NCBI GenBank assembly: GCA_037962975.1
Contig: CM075675.1
Location: 29,080,501-29,144,500, forward strand
DNA from: Clitoria ternatea
Taxonomy: Eukaryota > Streptophyta > Magnoliopsida > Fabales > Fabaceae
Direction: 5' to 3'
Length of the DNA stretch: 64,000 bases
Part shown: positions 23,216-34,160 of the stretch, piece after piece
Layout of the letters: every line of letters begins with the position of its first letter
How positions within the stretch are numbered: the stretch's first letter is position 1
The notes under the pieces: model-generated
Seen by the model: the letters and a program-made list of their open reading frames with translations, nothing else
Databases searched by the model: none
What the model was told of the DNA's origin: nothing
Made by a program: the position numbers and the translations under genes

Positions 23216-23401
23216 CGAGACTTGAGATTCTTGAGGAATTTCCCCACTTGTCATAAAACTCCCAAAAGAGAAGAGAAACGTAAAAGTAGTCACTTATTGT
23301 ATTAGAGAATATTGAAAGATGATTTACAAATACAGCATACAAAGTATTTATAGGAAACTAAGATAGCAAACTTTTACCTAACTAATCTTGCATTCCTATC
23401 A
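23216..23401 (-). repeat. LTR (5' LTR) of the short-LTR element
   Basis: 186 bp, the partner of 16326-16516. It ends CATTCCTATCA on the plus strand. Confidence 0.75.
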
Positions 23402-25049
23402 AACAGGATTAACTTTTTTTATAGATAATTTTTTATTTGTTCATACACTTCCAAAATTAAATTTCTATAATTCGAACCAACCATATAATTTGCTTTCTGA
23501 TTCTTATGTTTTAGTAATTAATAGGAGTGTTTATTATTTAATCTGAACCGAATAAAATTAACTAAAAACTGATTAAATCAAAATAAAAAAGAAAGTATTG
23601 TATGTATGGTTTGGATTGCATTTATAATTTATCCCTAAAAGTCAAACAAAGCTCAACTAAACTATAATATTCAATATAGTATTTTTATATTACTTTATTG
23701 ACTTACATACAAGACTTATACTTAAAGTGAGATTTAAAATACTTTAGTTAGTGATATGTGATTTTTTAATCATGTTAATTTTTTTTACAATGATGTTTAT
23801 GTCTTTAAAATAGTTACTTTTAATTTTATTAGGTTGAAATTATATGTCGTATATTTAATTTTATAAAAAAATATAATTAATATAAAACCGAACAAACAAA
23901 TTTAATCTGAACTGTTTTTAATCAAATTAAATACTATAATATATTCCACTAAATCACAATTTAATGATATAACCTAATCAAATAATATTTTCTGTAAAAA
24001 TTAAATTTTGGCGTCCACCACACCTAAATTCCATATGCCCTTCTACTTACTACACCCATTTAAGAAGTTACGTTACGTGTTGCATTTGTGTTCTCGTGTT
24101 TTATATATAGGGATTCAAGCTTATTAATTGAAAAGTAATGGCCATCATAATTTATTCTCCCTAATATTTGCAACTTGTCTCAGACATGAAATCTCGTTTA
24201 CTTTTTATATATTCCTCGACTGTGTCCTCCCTGTACAACATCCACTATTATTATATTTTAACTTAAAGAGTATTACCAGTAACAAAAAGATACATTACAA
24301 TTTCAGTAAAAGAATCTTCGCAAAACTCTTTAATAAAACAATTCTTATAATTATTCATAGAAATATTTTTTTCTCTAATAATAAGGTGGGGGATCATCAA
24401 GAAAAAAACATTTTATCCTAAAGACATGTGAATGAGATTAATTATTCATTTAATATACAGTTGAGAAAATGAATTTATAAAAATAAAAAAAATTAAAACA
24501 ATTAAAATTCCATTTCATCCTATAATAAGAATCAAACACTTACTAACTTTTACTCCATGCATGTAAAGTTGAAAGTTTATTTGTTTTCTTTCTTTTCAGC
24601 GTTTAACACTAAGATGCCTTCATGACCTCATCTTAATACTATATCGAGGTAACAACTAAGAACCATTTTGTTTGTGCTTTATTAAGAAAATTCTCTTTAA
24701 TTATAATAAAGTATAAAAGAAAAGTTACAATAATTTAATATCGATCTTATTTTAAATTGAATGTCGTTCCCTTCAAAACTTATCCAGAAAACCCTAAGTT
24801 GCAGCTGTTTTAGGACAAATTTCCCATTTGAAAAGTTAAATCAAAATTAATTTGTTAACTTTTTTTATTTTATTATTTGGTATTTAAATCAAACCATCAC
24901 GAGCTAAGTCTATAATAAATAAATAAATAAAACATTGATATTTAATGAAAAATTGTATGCTTTTAATAATATAATTTGTTTAATTGAACCATCAAAGAAA
25001 ATGGAACTACAACAAAAATTACTAATTTGTTGTTATTTTAAAAAAAAAT
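23402..25049. other. Intergenic, AT-rich; nothing recognised
   Basis: No gene or clear element boundary is seen. Open frames here are short and of skewed composition. Confidence 0.6.
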
Positions 25050-25140
25050 TGTTTGAGGCAGCTTCTCCAGTTCTGAATAGCAGATTCTAGAGTATGTAAT
25101 CAGAAGTAGCATGAAGAGGACAAGAATCAAGCTTCGAAGT

Positions 25141-25404
25141 CTAGATGACTTCTTTTACTCCAGGTCTACGGGTAGAAATAAGCTTTTTTACGGACCAGGT
25201 AAAGTTAGATTTATGTCTTCTGAAAACATTGTAAGGATTCAAAAGAGGGGGTACAGCACTTTCTATTTGAGCATCCTCTGGGACGAAAGTATACTCAATT
25301 AGGTTTTCAAGTTTGTTTGAAAGGGTCTTTTTACAGGATTCAGGAACAGAAAGGGAAATTTTTGAAGAGAGACTTACAGCACTGGGACGAGGGTTTTCAC
25401 TCAT
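25141..25404 (-). pseudogene. Viral ORF 5' end, inverted copy
   Basis: ATG at 25404 starts MSENPRPSAVSLSSKIS on the minus strand, and 87 codons follow to a stop at 25141. The leader upstream of this ATG is nearly identical to the leader before ATG 30824 on the plus strand (MSEKSP), so both mark the start of the same viral ORF in opposite orientation. The plus-strand copy runs out after a few codons. The function of the encoded region is not recognised. Confidence 0.65.
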
Positions 25405-25548
25405 GTTTTAAGAGATCTTCTTACTCACTCTCAGCTAATAATATTATATTATATTCACCCGCTTCAAGAAAAAGAGATACAATAATTTGATACCGATTAG
25501 GCTCTGATACCACTGCTGGCCGAGAGCCTCCTTAACATAAATATAAAC
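25397..25548 (-). repeat. Left arm of a 152-bp inverted repeat (viral leader and primer site)
   Basis: It is the reverse complement of 30680-30831 with three mismatches. It includes the reversed primer site GCTCTGATACCA at 25501-25512. Confidence 0.9.
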
Positions 25549-25585
25549 TTCCATCTTCGAGGTCACCAATCATTGTCTGTATGTT

Positions 25586-27235
25586 TTGGTGTTTTGGCTG
25601 CAAGATCATTATTTTGAAATAAAGCAAAAGATGGCACAGCTTGAGGCAGAAGTACAAAAATTAAAGGGAGAAAGGATCAGCTCCACCTTTGTTGAGAAAG
25701 AAAGAGAACTGAGAAAGGTCAAAGCTTTGTATGAAGAATTAAGAGGATACGTTGCCTCTAAGAGTCAAAAACCTTCTCTCAAAGAAAACTCTTTTGAACT
25801 AGATCCTTACTTCATACCACCCTCAAAAATCTTTGCATCATATACTCCACAAGCCATACAAAATCCTAGTCCATTTATTCCTCCAAACCTTACCTCGAGA
25901 AAGTTTGATCCTATTGGGAAGAGAAAGGAACAATCTGTTCCTCCTCCTACAAAGAATGATGAAGAAGATTCTGTGTCAGAAGAATTTCCTATACAGACAC
26001 CCAAACTTTCCTTAATGGTTTCACATAAACCATTATCCTATGTAATGCCTTTAATGTATTCCCAAAACAAAGAAGAGGAGTATGAATCCACTCAAGGAGA
26101 AACCTTCTCTGAAGAAGATTGGCAAAACACTGAGTTGAATTCCACTGAAGCAGAAATAGTATATGATGAATATGCTGACATCTCAAGAATCCTAATGGTG
26201 AGACAAGATGAAACATCTACTCCGCCTGGATTAGATCCCAGAGAAATAAATACCCCTGTGTACACTGGATCTTCATTTTTCTCTATAGATGGAATTCCTC
26301 CTTCTCAGTGGAATAAAAAATTCCTTGAGTTCAAAGCCTGGATGGATGCAAAAATCGTCCAACATGAAGAATCATATAGGGTGGTTGAAGAGTTTTGTGC
26401 TAGAATGACCGGAGTTCTTAAAGAATGGTATCAATCCATTGGTCCGGTAAATCAAGAACAACTCCACAGCCAACCTATTTCAGATGTAATTCATTTTCTC
26501 TAATTTCACTTCCTGGGAGACATTTCTGTGATTGAAAAAGAAGCCAGAAAAGAGTATTTTGAGATGAGATGTTGTTCGCTAAAGAAAGCAGATCTCGAAA
26601 GACATTATCAAAGAATGTCTCAGAGATTTTATCAGTTGAATGGGTTTAATGATCCAAGTCTCAAAAATACTTATATAAGTTCTCTCCCAGAAGAACTTCA
26701 AGAAGAAATGTGGAGAATCCTGCAAGCAGCCAACAAAAATGTTACAGAAATGACACTTGGAGAAATTCACCAAGTATGAATGGTTGCTCTAGACAAGATC
26801 TGTAGCCAGCAGAGCCTGATAGATAAGATGTAGAACAATCGGAAGAAGTACAAGGGCATTTGTAAGAAGAAGTATTTGAAGATAAAGTGTGACAAAGAAA
26901 ACTGTGTCTGTAAAAATTCAAAGCTTCACTCTACAAAGAAAGAAAAGAAAAACAAGTCCTCATACAAAAGAAAAAAGAAATTCCGATTCTTCAAAAGAAA
27001 ACCATTCAGAGGAAAGAGCAAGGGCTAAAGATGCTTTATCTGTAAAAAGAAAGGACACTTCTCCAAAGATTGTCCACAAAACAAAGAGAAAGCAGTAAAA
27101 CTATTGCAGACATTAGCAATAGAAGAAGATGACGATGTTGAATCTCTTTATGAAGAACAAAGTTCTCCAAACAACAAAACTACTTTTGCCCTTGAAGAAT
27201 CTGAAGAAGAAACATCAAGTTCAGCAGACTCTTAA
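25586..27235 (+). pseudogene. Endogenous pararetrovirus coat-protein region with CCHC knuckle
   Basis: The frame begins after a patchwork junction at about 25595. Near 25640-25760 it encodes a coiled-coil-like segment (MAQLEAEVQKLKGE), then an acidic linker. Next comes a region like the caulimovirid capsid core (ERHYQRMSQRFYQLNGF, followed by YISSLPEELQEEMW, about 26590-26730), a lysine-rich stretch, and the knuckle CFICKKKGHFSKDC (about 27032-27073), typical of pararetrovirus coat proteins. In-frame stops lie at 26501, 26777, 26831, 27026 and 27233. No frameshift separates the pieces. Confidence 0.75.
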
Positions 27236-27742
27236 AGTTCAGCCGAGCCAGAACATTTCCCAGTTCTAAGGATCCAAGAAGTTCAGAAAGATCCAATAAT
27301 TGCTTCAGCTGAACTCCCTCCTTTACCAAATCTTGAGGTATACATCCTTCCATCAAAATATGATGTTCCTATAAAGGTGATCGCCTTTATTGACACAGGA
27401 GCTCAAAGAACATTCATGAATCCAGCTATTTTACCTTCCCATGCCTGGAAGAGTCACAAACAAAATTTCAAAGCTGCCAATGGAGAATCATTTGAAACTA
27501 ATCTGATAACCAAGTCCAAAATTGGAATCAAGATATTTCCAGACTGCACAATTTGGACAAAAATTATTGGGTCAGACTTGCCGAAGAAAGACATACTGAT
27601 CGGAAGAGATATCCTGATTAAAAATCAAAAACTGCAGATTCTAGCAAATGGAGTAAAGCACAAAAGGAATTTCAAGCCTTTTTGTCAAATTCCAAGACTT
27701 TTCTCTTTGGCAGAAGTTCCTCCTGAATTTGCAGAGGTCTGA
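27236..27742 (+). pseudogene. Endogenous pararetrovirus aspartic protease region
   Basis: Same frame as the coat region. The active-site motif is FIDTGAQRTF (about 27387-27416), followed by the ILIGRDIL block near 27595 that closes retroviral-type proteases. It ends at TGA 27740-27742, directly before the RT region in the same frame. Confidence 0.8.
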
Positions 27743-30136
27743 GATCAGTTGACAAAGTTATGTGCTGAAGGCCATGATCTTTTCCAACATCCTAAACCAT
27801 TATGGAAAAGAGAAGAGTTTTATGTGAATTTACCTTTCAAGATGAATGAAGATGTTAATCCCACTAAAGCTACACACCCGGGAATGTCTCCCTCAGAACT
27901 CAAAATGGCACAAGCAGAATGCCAAGAACTAATGAAACAAGGATTAATTGAACCCACGAAATCTGAGTGGGCTTGCACGGCCTTCTATGTCAACAAGAGA
28001 TCAGAACAAGTCAGAGGAAAAAAAAGACTTGTTATTGACTACAGGACATTAAACCTTTTTCTCAAAGATGATAAGTTCCCCATACCAAAGATCAGTTCAC
28101 TATACACCTACATCAAAAATGCCTTCATATTCTCAAAATTCGATTTAAAATCGGGTTTTTGGCAATTGGGCTTAAATCCAGAAGATCGCCCAAAAACAGC
28201 ATTTTGTATTCCAAATAGACACTATCAGTGGACTGTCTTGCCTTTTGGGCTTAAAGTTGCCCCATCACTATTTCAAAAAGCCATCGTTCGAGTATTTGAA
28301 CCCATTCTGCACAGTGCTCTCGTCTACATTGACGACATCCTACTCTTCTCTCCTGATGAAGCTAGCCATAACCAGCTTCTTCAACAATTCCATTCTATCT
28401 GTAACAGTTATGGAGTCATGCTCTCTGCAAGAAAATCTGAGATCGGAACAAAAGAGGTTGACTTTCTGGGAATGCGATTTGCCCAAGGAAAATATCATCC
28501 TCAGCCTCATCTTGCAGAAGATCTTCCAAACTTCCCTGATGAGAATATGTCTACCAAACAAATTCAACAATTCTTAGGAATTCTGAATTATGTTAGGGAC
28601 TTCATCCCTCATATTTCTCATCATACTTCAAAGCTGTCTAAGATGCTCAAAAAGAATGCACCACCATGGGGAAAGGAGCAAACTAAGGCTGTTAGATTTC
28701 TGAAAGAAGCAGCCAAGAATCCTCCGCCATTGAAAATTCCTGGAGAAGGAAAAAGGATATTACAGACAGATGCAAGTGATCATCACTGGGGAGCAGTTCT
28801 GATAGAAGAAATTGGAGGACAAAAACTCTATTGTGGACATGCCAGTGGGCAGTTCACCAATGGTGAACTTCATTATCATACTACCTACAAAGAAACTCTT
28901 GCTGTCAAATATGGAATCAAAAAGTTTGACTTCCATCTTCGAGGTCACCAATTTGAGGTACAACTTGATAACTCTTCATTTCTAAAAATGTTAGAGTTCA
29001 AAAACAAAACTCCACCAAATCCTCAAATCCTCAGACTGAAAGAATGGTTTTCAAGATATGATTTTACTGTGAAACACATCCAAGGAAAAAATAATCTGAT
29101 CCCAGATTATTTATTCAGAAAACAATCTTTTGAAAAACCAATCCCAATAATTTCATCCTTTCATTCTTATCCTCTCATCATGATGAACACCGAAATACCA
29201 TCTTCATCATCATCTTCTCCATCCAAATTTCCTCAATTTCCTCCTGAGTTCAAATATATGAAAGGAGTAAGACCTGCAGAAATAAAATTCTTTGCCAGAA
29301 CTCATATCTTTCACTATTTGGCAATTTCCCTCCAGAAACACAGAATCCTTCCAAAAACAACTTGGTTTAATCCTGATAAACCTTTCCTAAACATCTTTGG
29401 ACTCTTTCTTGGAAAACTCTTTCAAGAAGAAGATATGTGGTATCTATGGTGTGCGACAGTAATGTACAATTATCCCATTATATTTCCTATATGGATTATG
29501 ATGAATACCCTGGGAACAACCAAGGATCCTGATTACAGTTCTTTTCTCATCAAGACTTTTATGAGTTGGTATCAACCTCTGGAAAAATGGATAAAAGATT
29601 TGCAAAGAGAGATTGATTTTATGAAAAATAAGACGGATCAATTAAGTTACAGTTTCTACACAGTAGCTTTGCTTCACCGGCCTTATTTTCAAAATCCCCA
29701 AACCAAGAGGTTATACACTCATAATCAAGTGAAAATTTGGAGGACCTATTCCAAATTTGAAGAGTTCATGAATGATTATAAAGCACCAGATCTCCCACAA
29801 GAAGAATTAATGATTTATCTTCATGAAGTTAACATGGCAGATTCAAGTCTCAAAGAGAGAAATTCAACATGTGCAAGTTTAAGTCATGTAGATGTTATAT
29901 GCCCTCCTGAAAGTGATTGGATAAAGTTTTATGATCGACCTGAAGCAGTTCCAGAAGAAGAAATCAAGAAAGTCCCAAAAGTTCCTAGACCATATGAAGC
30001 TTACCAGATAATAATGGCCAAAGATGAGCAATCCTATGATGATAGGATTTTTCATTACAAGGAACCAGAAGACTCAAGTGATGAAGATCCGATCGAAAAC
30101 TGTAGGCCCAGTCATGAATGTATCTACAAGGACTAA
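27743..30136 (+). pseudogene. Endogenous pararetrovirus reverse transcriptase / RNase H with an unidentified C-terminal extension
   Basis: The longest intact stretch, about 797 codons. Counting from codon 27749, RT motifs include LVIDYRTLN (about 94-102), FDLKSGFWQL and the catalytic YIDD at 193-196, intact. RNase H follows with D341 (TDASDHHWG), E382, D407 and D453. RT and RNase H end near residue 460. A further 330 residues have no domain I recognise: a serine-rich linker, then a tryptophan- and aromatic-rich region (about 500-680) and an acidic tail ending SHECIYKD. It has no clear ATG of its own, which fits processing from a polyprotein upstream. It is decayed only by the stop just before it. 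Confidence 0.85.
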
Positions 30137-30189
30137 AGAAACATGTGCCTGAAAAGAATCTGAATCTTATCAAGATTGAAGACCTTATC

Positions 30190-30394
30190 TGATTGTCGGC
30201 CACTTTACTTTATCTCTTTGTCGGCCACCTTATCTTATCATATGCTATTTTCCACGTGTCATTGTAATATAGCGTGTAATCCATGTAATCTTATCTTCTT
30301 ATCTCGAATAGTTTCCAAATCTCTTCCTATAAAAGGGATCCTCTTGTAAGATAGAAGGCAGAAGTTCGAGAGAACAAAGCCTTTCATAAATAAA
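30190..30394 (+). promoter_or_regulatory. Pararetroviral pregenomic promoter and poly(A) signal
   Basis: Two copies of TTGTCGGCCAC (near 30195 and 30220), a G-box-like CCACGTGTCA (near 30253), TATA box TATAAAAG at 30328-30335 and AATAAA at 30389-30394. Promoter followed closely by poly(A) signal and then the primer site is the order of caulimovirus intergenic regions. Activity is not known. Confidence 0.65.
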
Positions 30395-30679
30395 CTTTGT
30401 GTGCTTATCAAATTATGAGTTTCTAATTTCTCTTCTTTCTTCTGAAAGCTCAAGGCAGTAGTATTATGCTATAGGCACTACTCCGATCAAGAGATACAAT
30501 AATCATAAGACATAAAGTATGCTCTACACTTGCCTTATTTAAGGATCCTGTGTATCAGAAATATGTCAGAAAAGGTCCATGCTACGATCCTTCTTAGCAT
30601 AGATGTAACCAAAATTGGTGACCATAGTTGCAAGAGTAGGCTTGAGGTTGCCGAAAATGCATTGTCTGTATGTTTTGGT

Positions 30680-30831
30680 GTTTATATTTATGTTAAGGAG
30701 GCTCTCGGCCAGCAGTGGTATCAGAGCCTAATCGGTATCAAATTATTGTATCTCTTTTTCTTGAAGCGGGTGAATATGGTATAATATTATTAGTTGAGAG
30801 TGAGTAAGAAGATCTCTTAAAACATGAGTGA
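30680..30831 (+). repeat. Right arm of the 152-bp inverted repeat
   Basis: Partner of 25397-25548. It contains the primer site TGGTATCAGAGCC at 30716-30728, the point used as position 1 in caulimovirus genomes, and runs into the viral ATG at 30824. Confidence 0.9.
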
Positions 30832-31229
30832 GAAGTCTCCTCAACTTTGATTTTATAAAATAAATAACAATTTATGATATATTATAATTTTTAAAAATGA
30901 TCTGGTGTGCATACCGACCCCATAAGCTAGTGACATCGATTAGAATAAAGATAAATAAATACAAAGTTAAATCAAATCAAACACTGGACGAGGTACACAA
31001 CAACCGATGTGGTTAAAAGACGAGGTGACAAGCTTGAATAATCATACAGGATGAGGTGCACCAAAGTTAATGCAAAACCAAAATTCAGTATAGAATAGTG
31101 ATAATGACCCCGGTCGGTAAAACTGCCACAGTCAGATGCAAGTGGACAACTTGCACTGCAAAGGCTGCAACCACTCAACACTGTCAAGAGCATTCAAATC
31201 ACCACTTGTACTTAGAGAAGAACTATAAA

Positions 31230-31958
31230 TGATCTGTCCTGAACCGGGGTCTAGAGATCCGGACTCAAGTCAGTCACGAATAGTATATAAATACCGTACA
31301 GATGACCGGATGTATGAGTATCCGGTGTAAATATCCGTTGTCCTTGAGCGAAGAGAGCGGACTGGGCGTCCTGGAGGTCCTTCACACCGACCTAACGCGT
31401 TGAAGTGGGCGAATGGTGGTGTCACCTGCAAAGATTCTCTGACGCTCAAGTCAGTGATGATATTCCAAGTAAGGAATGTATTTCAGAGAGTAATCGTTCA
31501 TCAAATCAGTTGAAGATCCCTCATTTCATTAATGAAATGAGTTCATATACCTGATTGGCTCGTTTTTCGAGGACTTGTTAGTGGGGAACCACTAACTCCC
31601 ATTAGCATTATTTTATTGCGCACTTACCAGCATGATTGGGTCAAGTGGCTATTTTATATTGAGCATGGAGAATATAGACTAGGATTAGGGAACAAGTTGA
31701 CCATCCCCGTGAGCAGAATTTGGCTCGTAGTGCAGGGAATTATTGATCGATCCCTGTAGCAATAATCCTTGTCTTTAGCGCTGTGACGTGTGTGTTGTCC
31801 GGTGTCATGGTGTTATCCTGAACAACCGGTATAGGGAGAACGCCTGATACGGAATCACAGTCCGGATGTATACTGATGACACCGGTTACACGTTGATGTC
31901 TTGACAAAGACGTTAAAATATGTCTTGCAGATCGGATACCGGTATTGAGACCGGATCA
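31230..31958 (-). repeat. 3' LTR of the gag-only Tat element
   Basis: On the plus strand it begins TGATCTGTCCTGAACCGG and ends GAGACCGGATCA. It is 98 percent identical to 36623-37351 by eye. Confidence 0.92.
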
Positions 31959-32127
31959 TATGTCCCCTAGCTTGTGTGAGGGACTAAATAGTTGTTCACA
32001 TAAGCTACACAACCTGCGGGAGGTCTGAATACTGGTGAGCTTACGCGTAAAACAGTTCCTTAGAATTTGTTGTCATTCGTAAAGAACCGTTCTCAAATTA
32101 AGAGATCCGATCTATGAATTCCATGGA

Positions 32128-32319
32128 ATGGATCCGTTCTATGAATTCCATGGAGGAAAGTTATTCGCGGTGGTTGATGGTCGTCATGAAGATCCTTCAT
32201 CTGCGGAAGGAACCGAGGCTCCCGGAGGGGATATTCCTGAGGAAGTCCCAAAGGAAGGGACACAAGAGCCTGGTGTTGAGGAGGCACAGAAAGCTGAAGA
32301 GCAAATTCCTCCCTCGTAG
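32128..32319 (+). pseudogene. Short antisense ORF remnant next to the 3' LTR
   Basis: A 63-codon frame, opposite to the element, starts MDPFYEFHGGKLFAVVDGRH and continues with a Glu/Pro-rich tail. A plus-strand AATAAA at 32398-32403 follows. Tat elements often carry an antisense ORF between pol and the 3' LTR (see 62962-63990); this may be its C-terminal end. There is no sequence match to prove it. Confidence 0.3.
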
Positions 32320-32912
32320 TCTTGTTTTCATTTATATGTAAAGTTGTGTACCGGGATCAACTCCGGTTTTGAACAATTGTGTAATTTCGTCCTTTATGAA
32401 TAAACTTCATTTAAGAAATTTGTCTTCATCGTTTCATGTATATTTAAACCGTTGCTAATCCGTTCTGTGTCATTAACCTTGAGGTCGGTTTGAAATAGCT
32501 GCCTCAAAAGATTAAACAACAAATGAATTTAGAACGGATAATATATACATGTCCCCAAGTGCGTGTTAAGAAGAAGGTGCCTGTCTTTAGGGCATGATCC
32601 TTAATTCTTTTTGGGGAAAAGAGGAGTCGATCCGTTGTTTAGTAAAATAGTGTAACAGGATGGATGACTGTTCTTTATTCATGTTATTCTCACTGGAGAA
32701 AACAATGTCGTCCATTGTAAGAATATTGTTCCAAGTATGGGGAACTGCAAAGGTGTAAGAAAGTGGTGTTTGAGCCTTCCATCATAAGGATGATGATGGG
32801 AGTTTGTCTATGCCAGGAGTTACGTCATTGTATCACAGAATAAGTGATAAAGAACATCCGTTCTGGGAGAATACCACTTGAGAGCGAAAGTGCAAATTAA
32901 CTTTCAAAATCT

Positions 32913-33354
32913 TCCATCATAAGAATGATGATGGGGATTGTTCGTACCAGGAGTTTTATCATCGAATCACTTCATAGGTGATTGAGATCATCCGTCTTGG
33001 GGATGTGTACGGCACCAGAAATTACATCGTCAGATCACATAATAGGTGATTGAGATCATCCGTCCTTGGGGTGTGCATGGCGCCAGGAGTTACATCGTCA
33101 TACCACAGAATAGGTGATTGAGATCATCCGTCCTGGACAAGTGCACAACGTCAGGAGTTACATCGTCAGATCACATAATGAGTGATTGAGATTATCCGTT
33201 CTGGAAAAGTACACAACGCCAAGAGTTACATCGTCAGATCACGGATTAAGTGATTGAGATAATCCGTCCTGGGGAGATGATTGGAATTATTCGTACCAGG
33301 AGTTACATCATCGAATCACAGAATAGGTTATTGAGATCATCCGTCCTGGATACA
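32913..33354 (-). repeat. 68-bp tandem array
   Basis: The box TGATTGAGATCATCCGT recurs at a spacing of 68 bp at least five times (ATTGAG at 32981, 33049, 33117, 33185 and 33253, then a 77-bp step). Each unit also has CCAGGAGTTACATCGTCA or a close variant. Confidence 0.88.
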
Positions 33355-33547
33355 TTTTTTCAATCGTAGTACGTTTAGTAGAAAACAGCTTTAATAGAGG
33401 GATTGCATGTGTATTGAATCATTCCGGACTTAAGTAGTGAATATCGGGTATGGACGTAGAACCCTCATTCCGGATTTTTACATGCAAGATGAAGAACGGA
33501 TAGAGACGTATAACTATCAATTTAATGCATAGGCATTTTGATAGCCA

Positions 33548-33840
33548 AAGACTTGTTGTGTTTGGAGTTCGGTTTGATCCTACAATCCATGTCGTATTTG
33601 GTGTTCGGTTTAATCCTACTAACCGTTCTCCAATCGGTCTTTGGTTTTTCCCAATGACGATTCTTCACCGACGTTCGGTCAGTCCTACTAGTCGTACTCA
33701 GAGTTCGGTTTAATCCTACAATCCGAGCCTTCAACACAGGGTTCAGATCAGGGCTAATCCTGAACCTACTGCGCCCGTTACTTGGGGTTCAACGTGGTCC
33801 TGAAGAAGAACCAGCTTACTGCGCCCAAGCCTTCAATGTT
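33548..33840 (-). repeat. Degenerate GTTCGGTTTAATCCTAC repeats
   Basis: About five copies of GTTCGGTTTAATCCTACAA-like units in irregular spacing, the same motif that builds the 201-bp array further on. Confidence 0.65.
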
Positions 33841-34160
33841 TTATGAAGAGTAAAGCATTTAATAATCCGTTCAGCGTGATTAATATTGAGGTCGGATTGA
33901 AATAATTGCCTCAGAAAATTAATCAAATCATTTAAGATAAATAAGTTTTAGAATGGAGAAATATATACATGAATATTGTCCCCAAGTATAAGTTTGTTAA
34001 GGGATTGGTACCTGTCATGGGGCATTACCCTTAATTCCTTTGGGGAGAGAAAGAGCCGATCCGTTGTAACAGGACGGATGACTATTATTAATTCGTTACT
34101 CTCACTGGAGAGAACGATGTCGTCCATTGTGAGAGTATTGTTCCGAATTTGGGGAACTGT

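Larger units (their letters stand above)
16326..23401 (-). mobile_element. Short-LTR (TRIM/Copia-like) retroelement with captured host gene fragments, split by a MULE
   Basis: Two direct repeats of about 190 bp (16326-16516 and 23216-23401) enclose the region. Just inside the right one is the reverse complement of a Met-tRNA primer site (23199-23210), so the element runs on the minus strand and the right LTR is its 5' LTR. Removing the inserted MULE (16559-21800) leaves about 1.4 kb of interior, with no gag or pol but with fragments of an ataxin-3-like gene and an SF1/BBP-like gene, both in element sense. No clear target duplication was found (GCTTA versus AACAG). The first dinucleotide of the right LTR reads CG instead of TG. 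The lack of recognisable introns in the fragments suggests capture through RNA. Confidence 0.75.
25050..30846 (+). mobile_element. Rearranged endogenous pararetrovirus (Caulimoviridae-like)
   Basis: Coat-protein-like, CCHC knuckle, aspartic protease, RT and RNase H regions run in one plus-strand frame from 25586 to 30136. They are followed by a non-coding region with a TATA box, AATAAA and a Met-tRNA site, the layout of a caulimovirus intergenic region. There are no LTRs and no integrase. The left end is an inverted copy of the genome start, so this is not one linear genome. No movement protein domain is recognised. Genus is not assignable by eye. The left edge (about 25050) is approximate; the right edge falls shortly after the viral ORF start at 30824. 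Six in-frame stops make it non-functional as a polyprotein. Confidence 0.85.

Noticed and set aside
22662..23225. 187-codon plus-strand frame with a hydrophobic start
   Set aside because: It is the antisense of the SF1 and ataxin-3 fragments, which carry recognisable protein landmarks on the minus strand.
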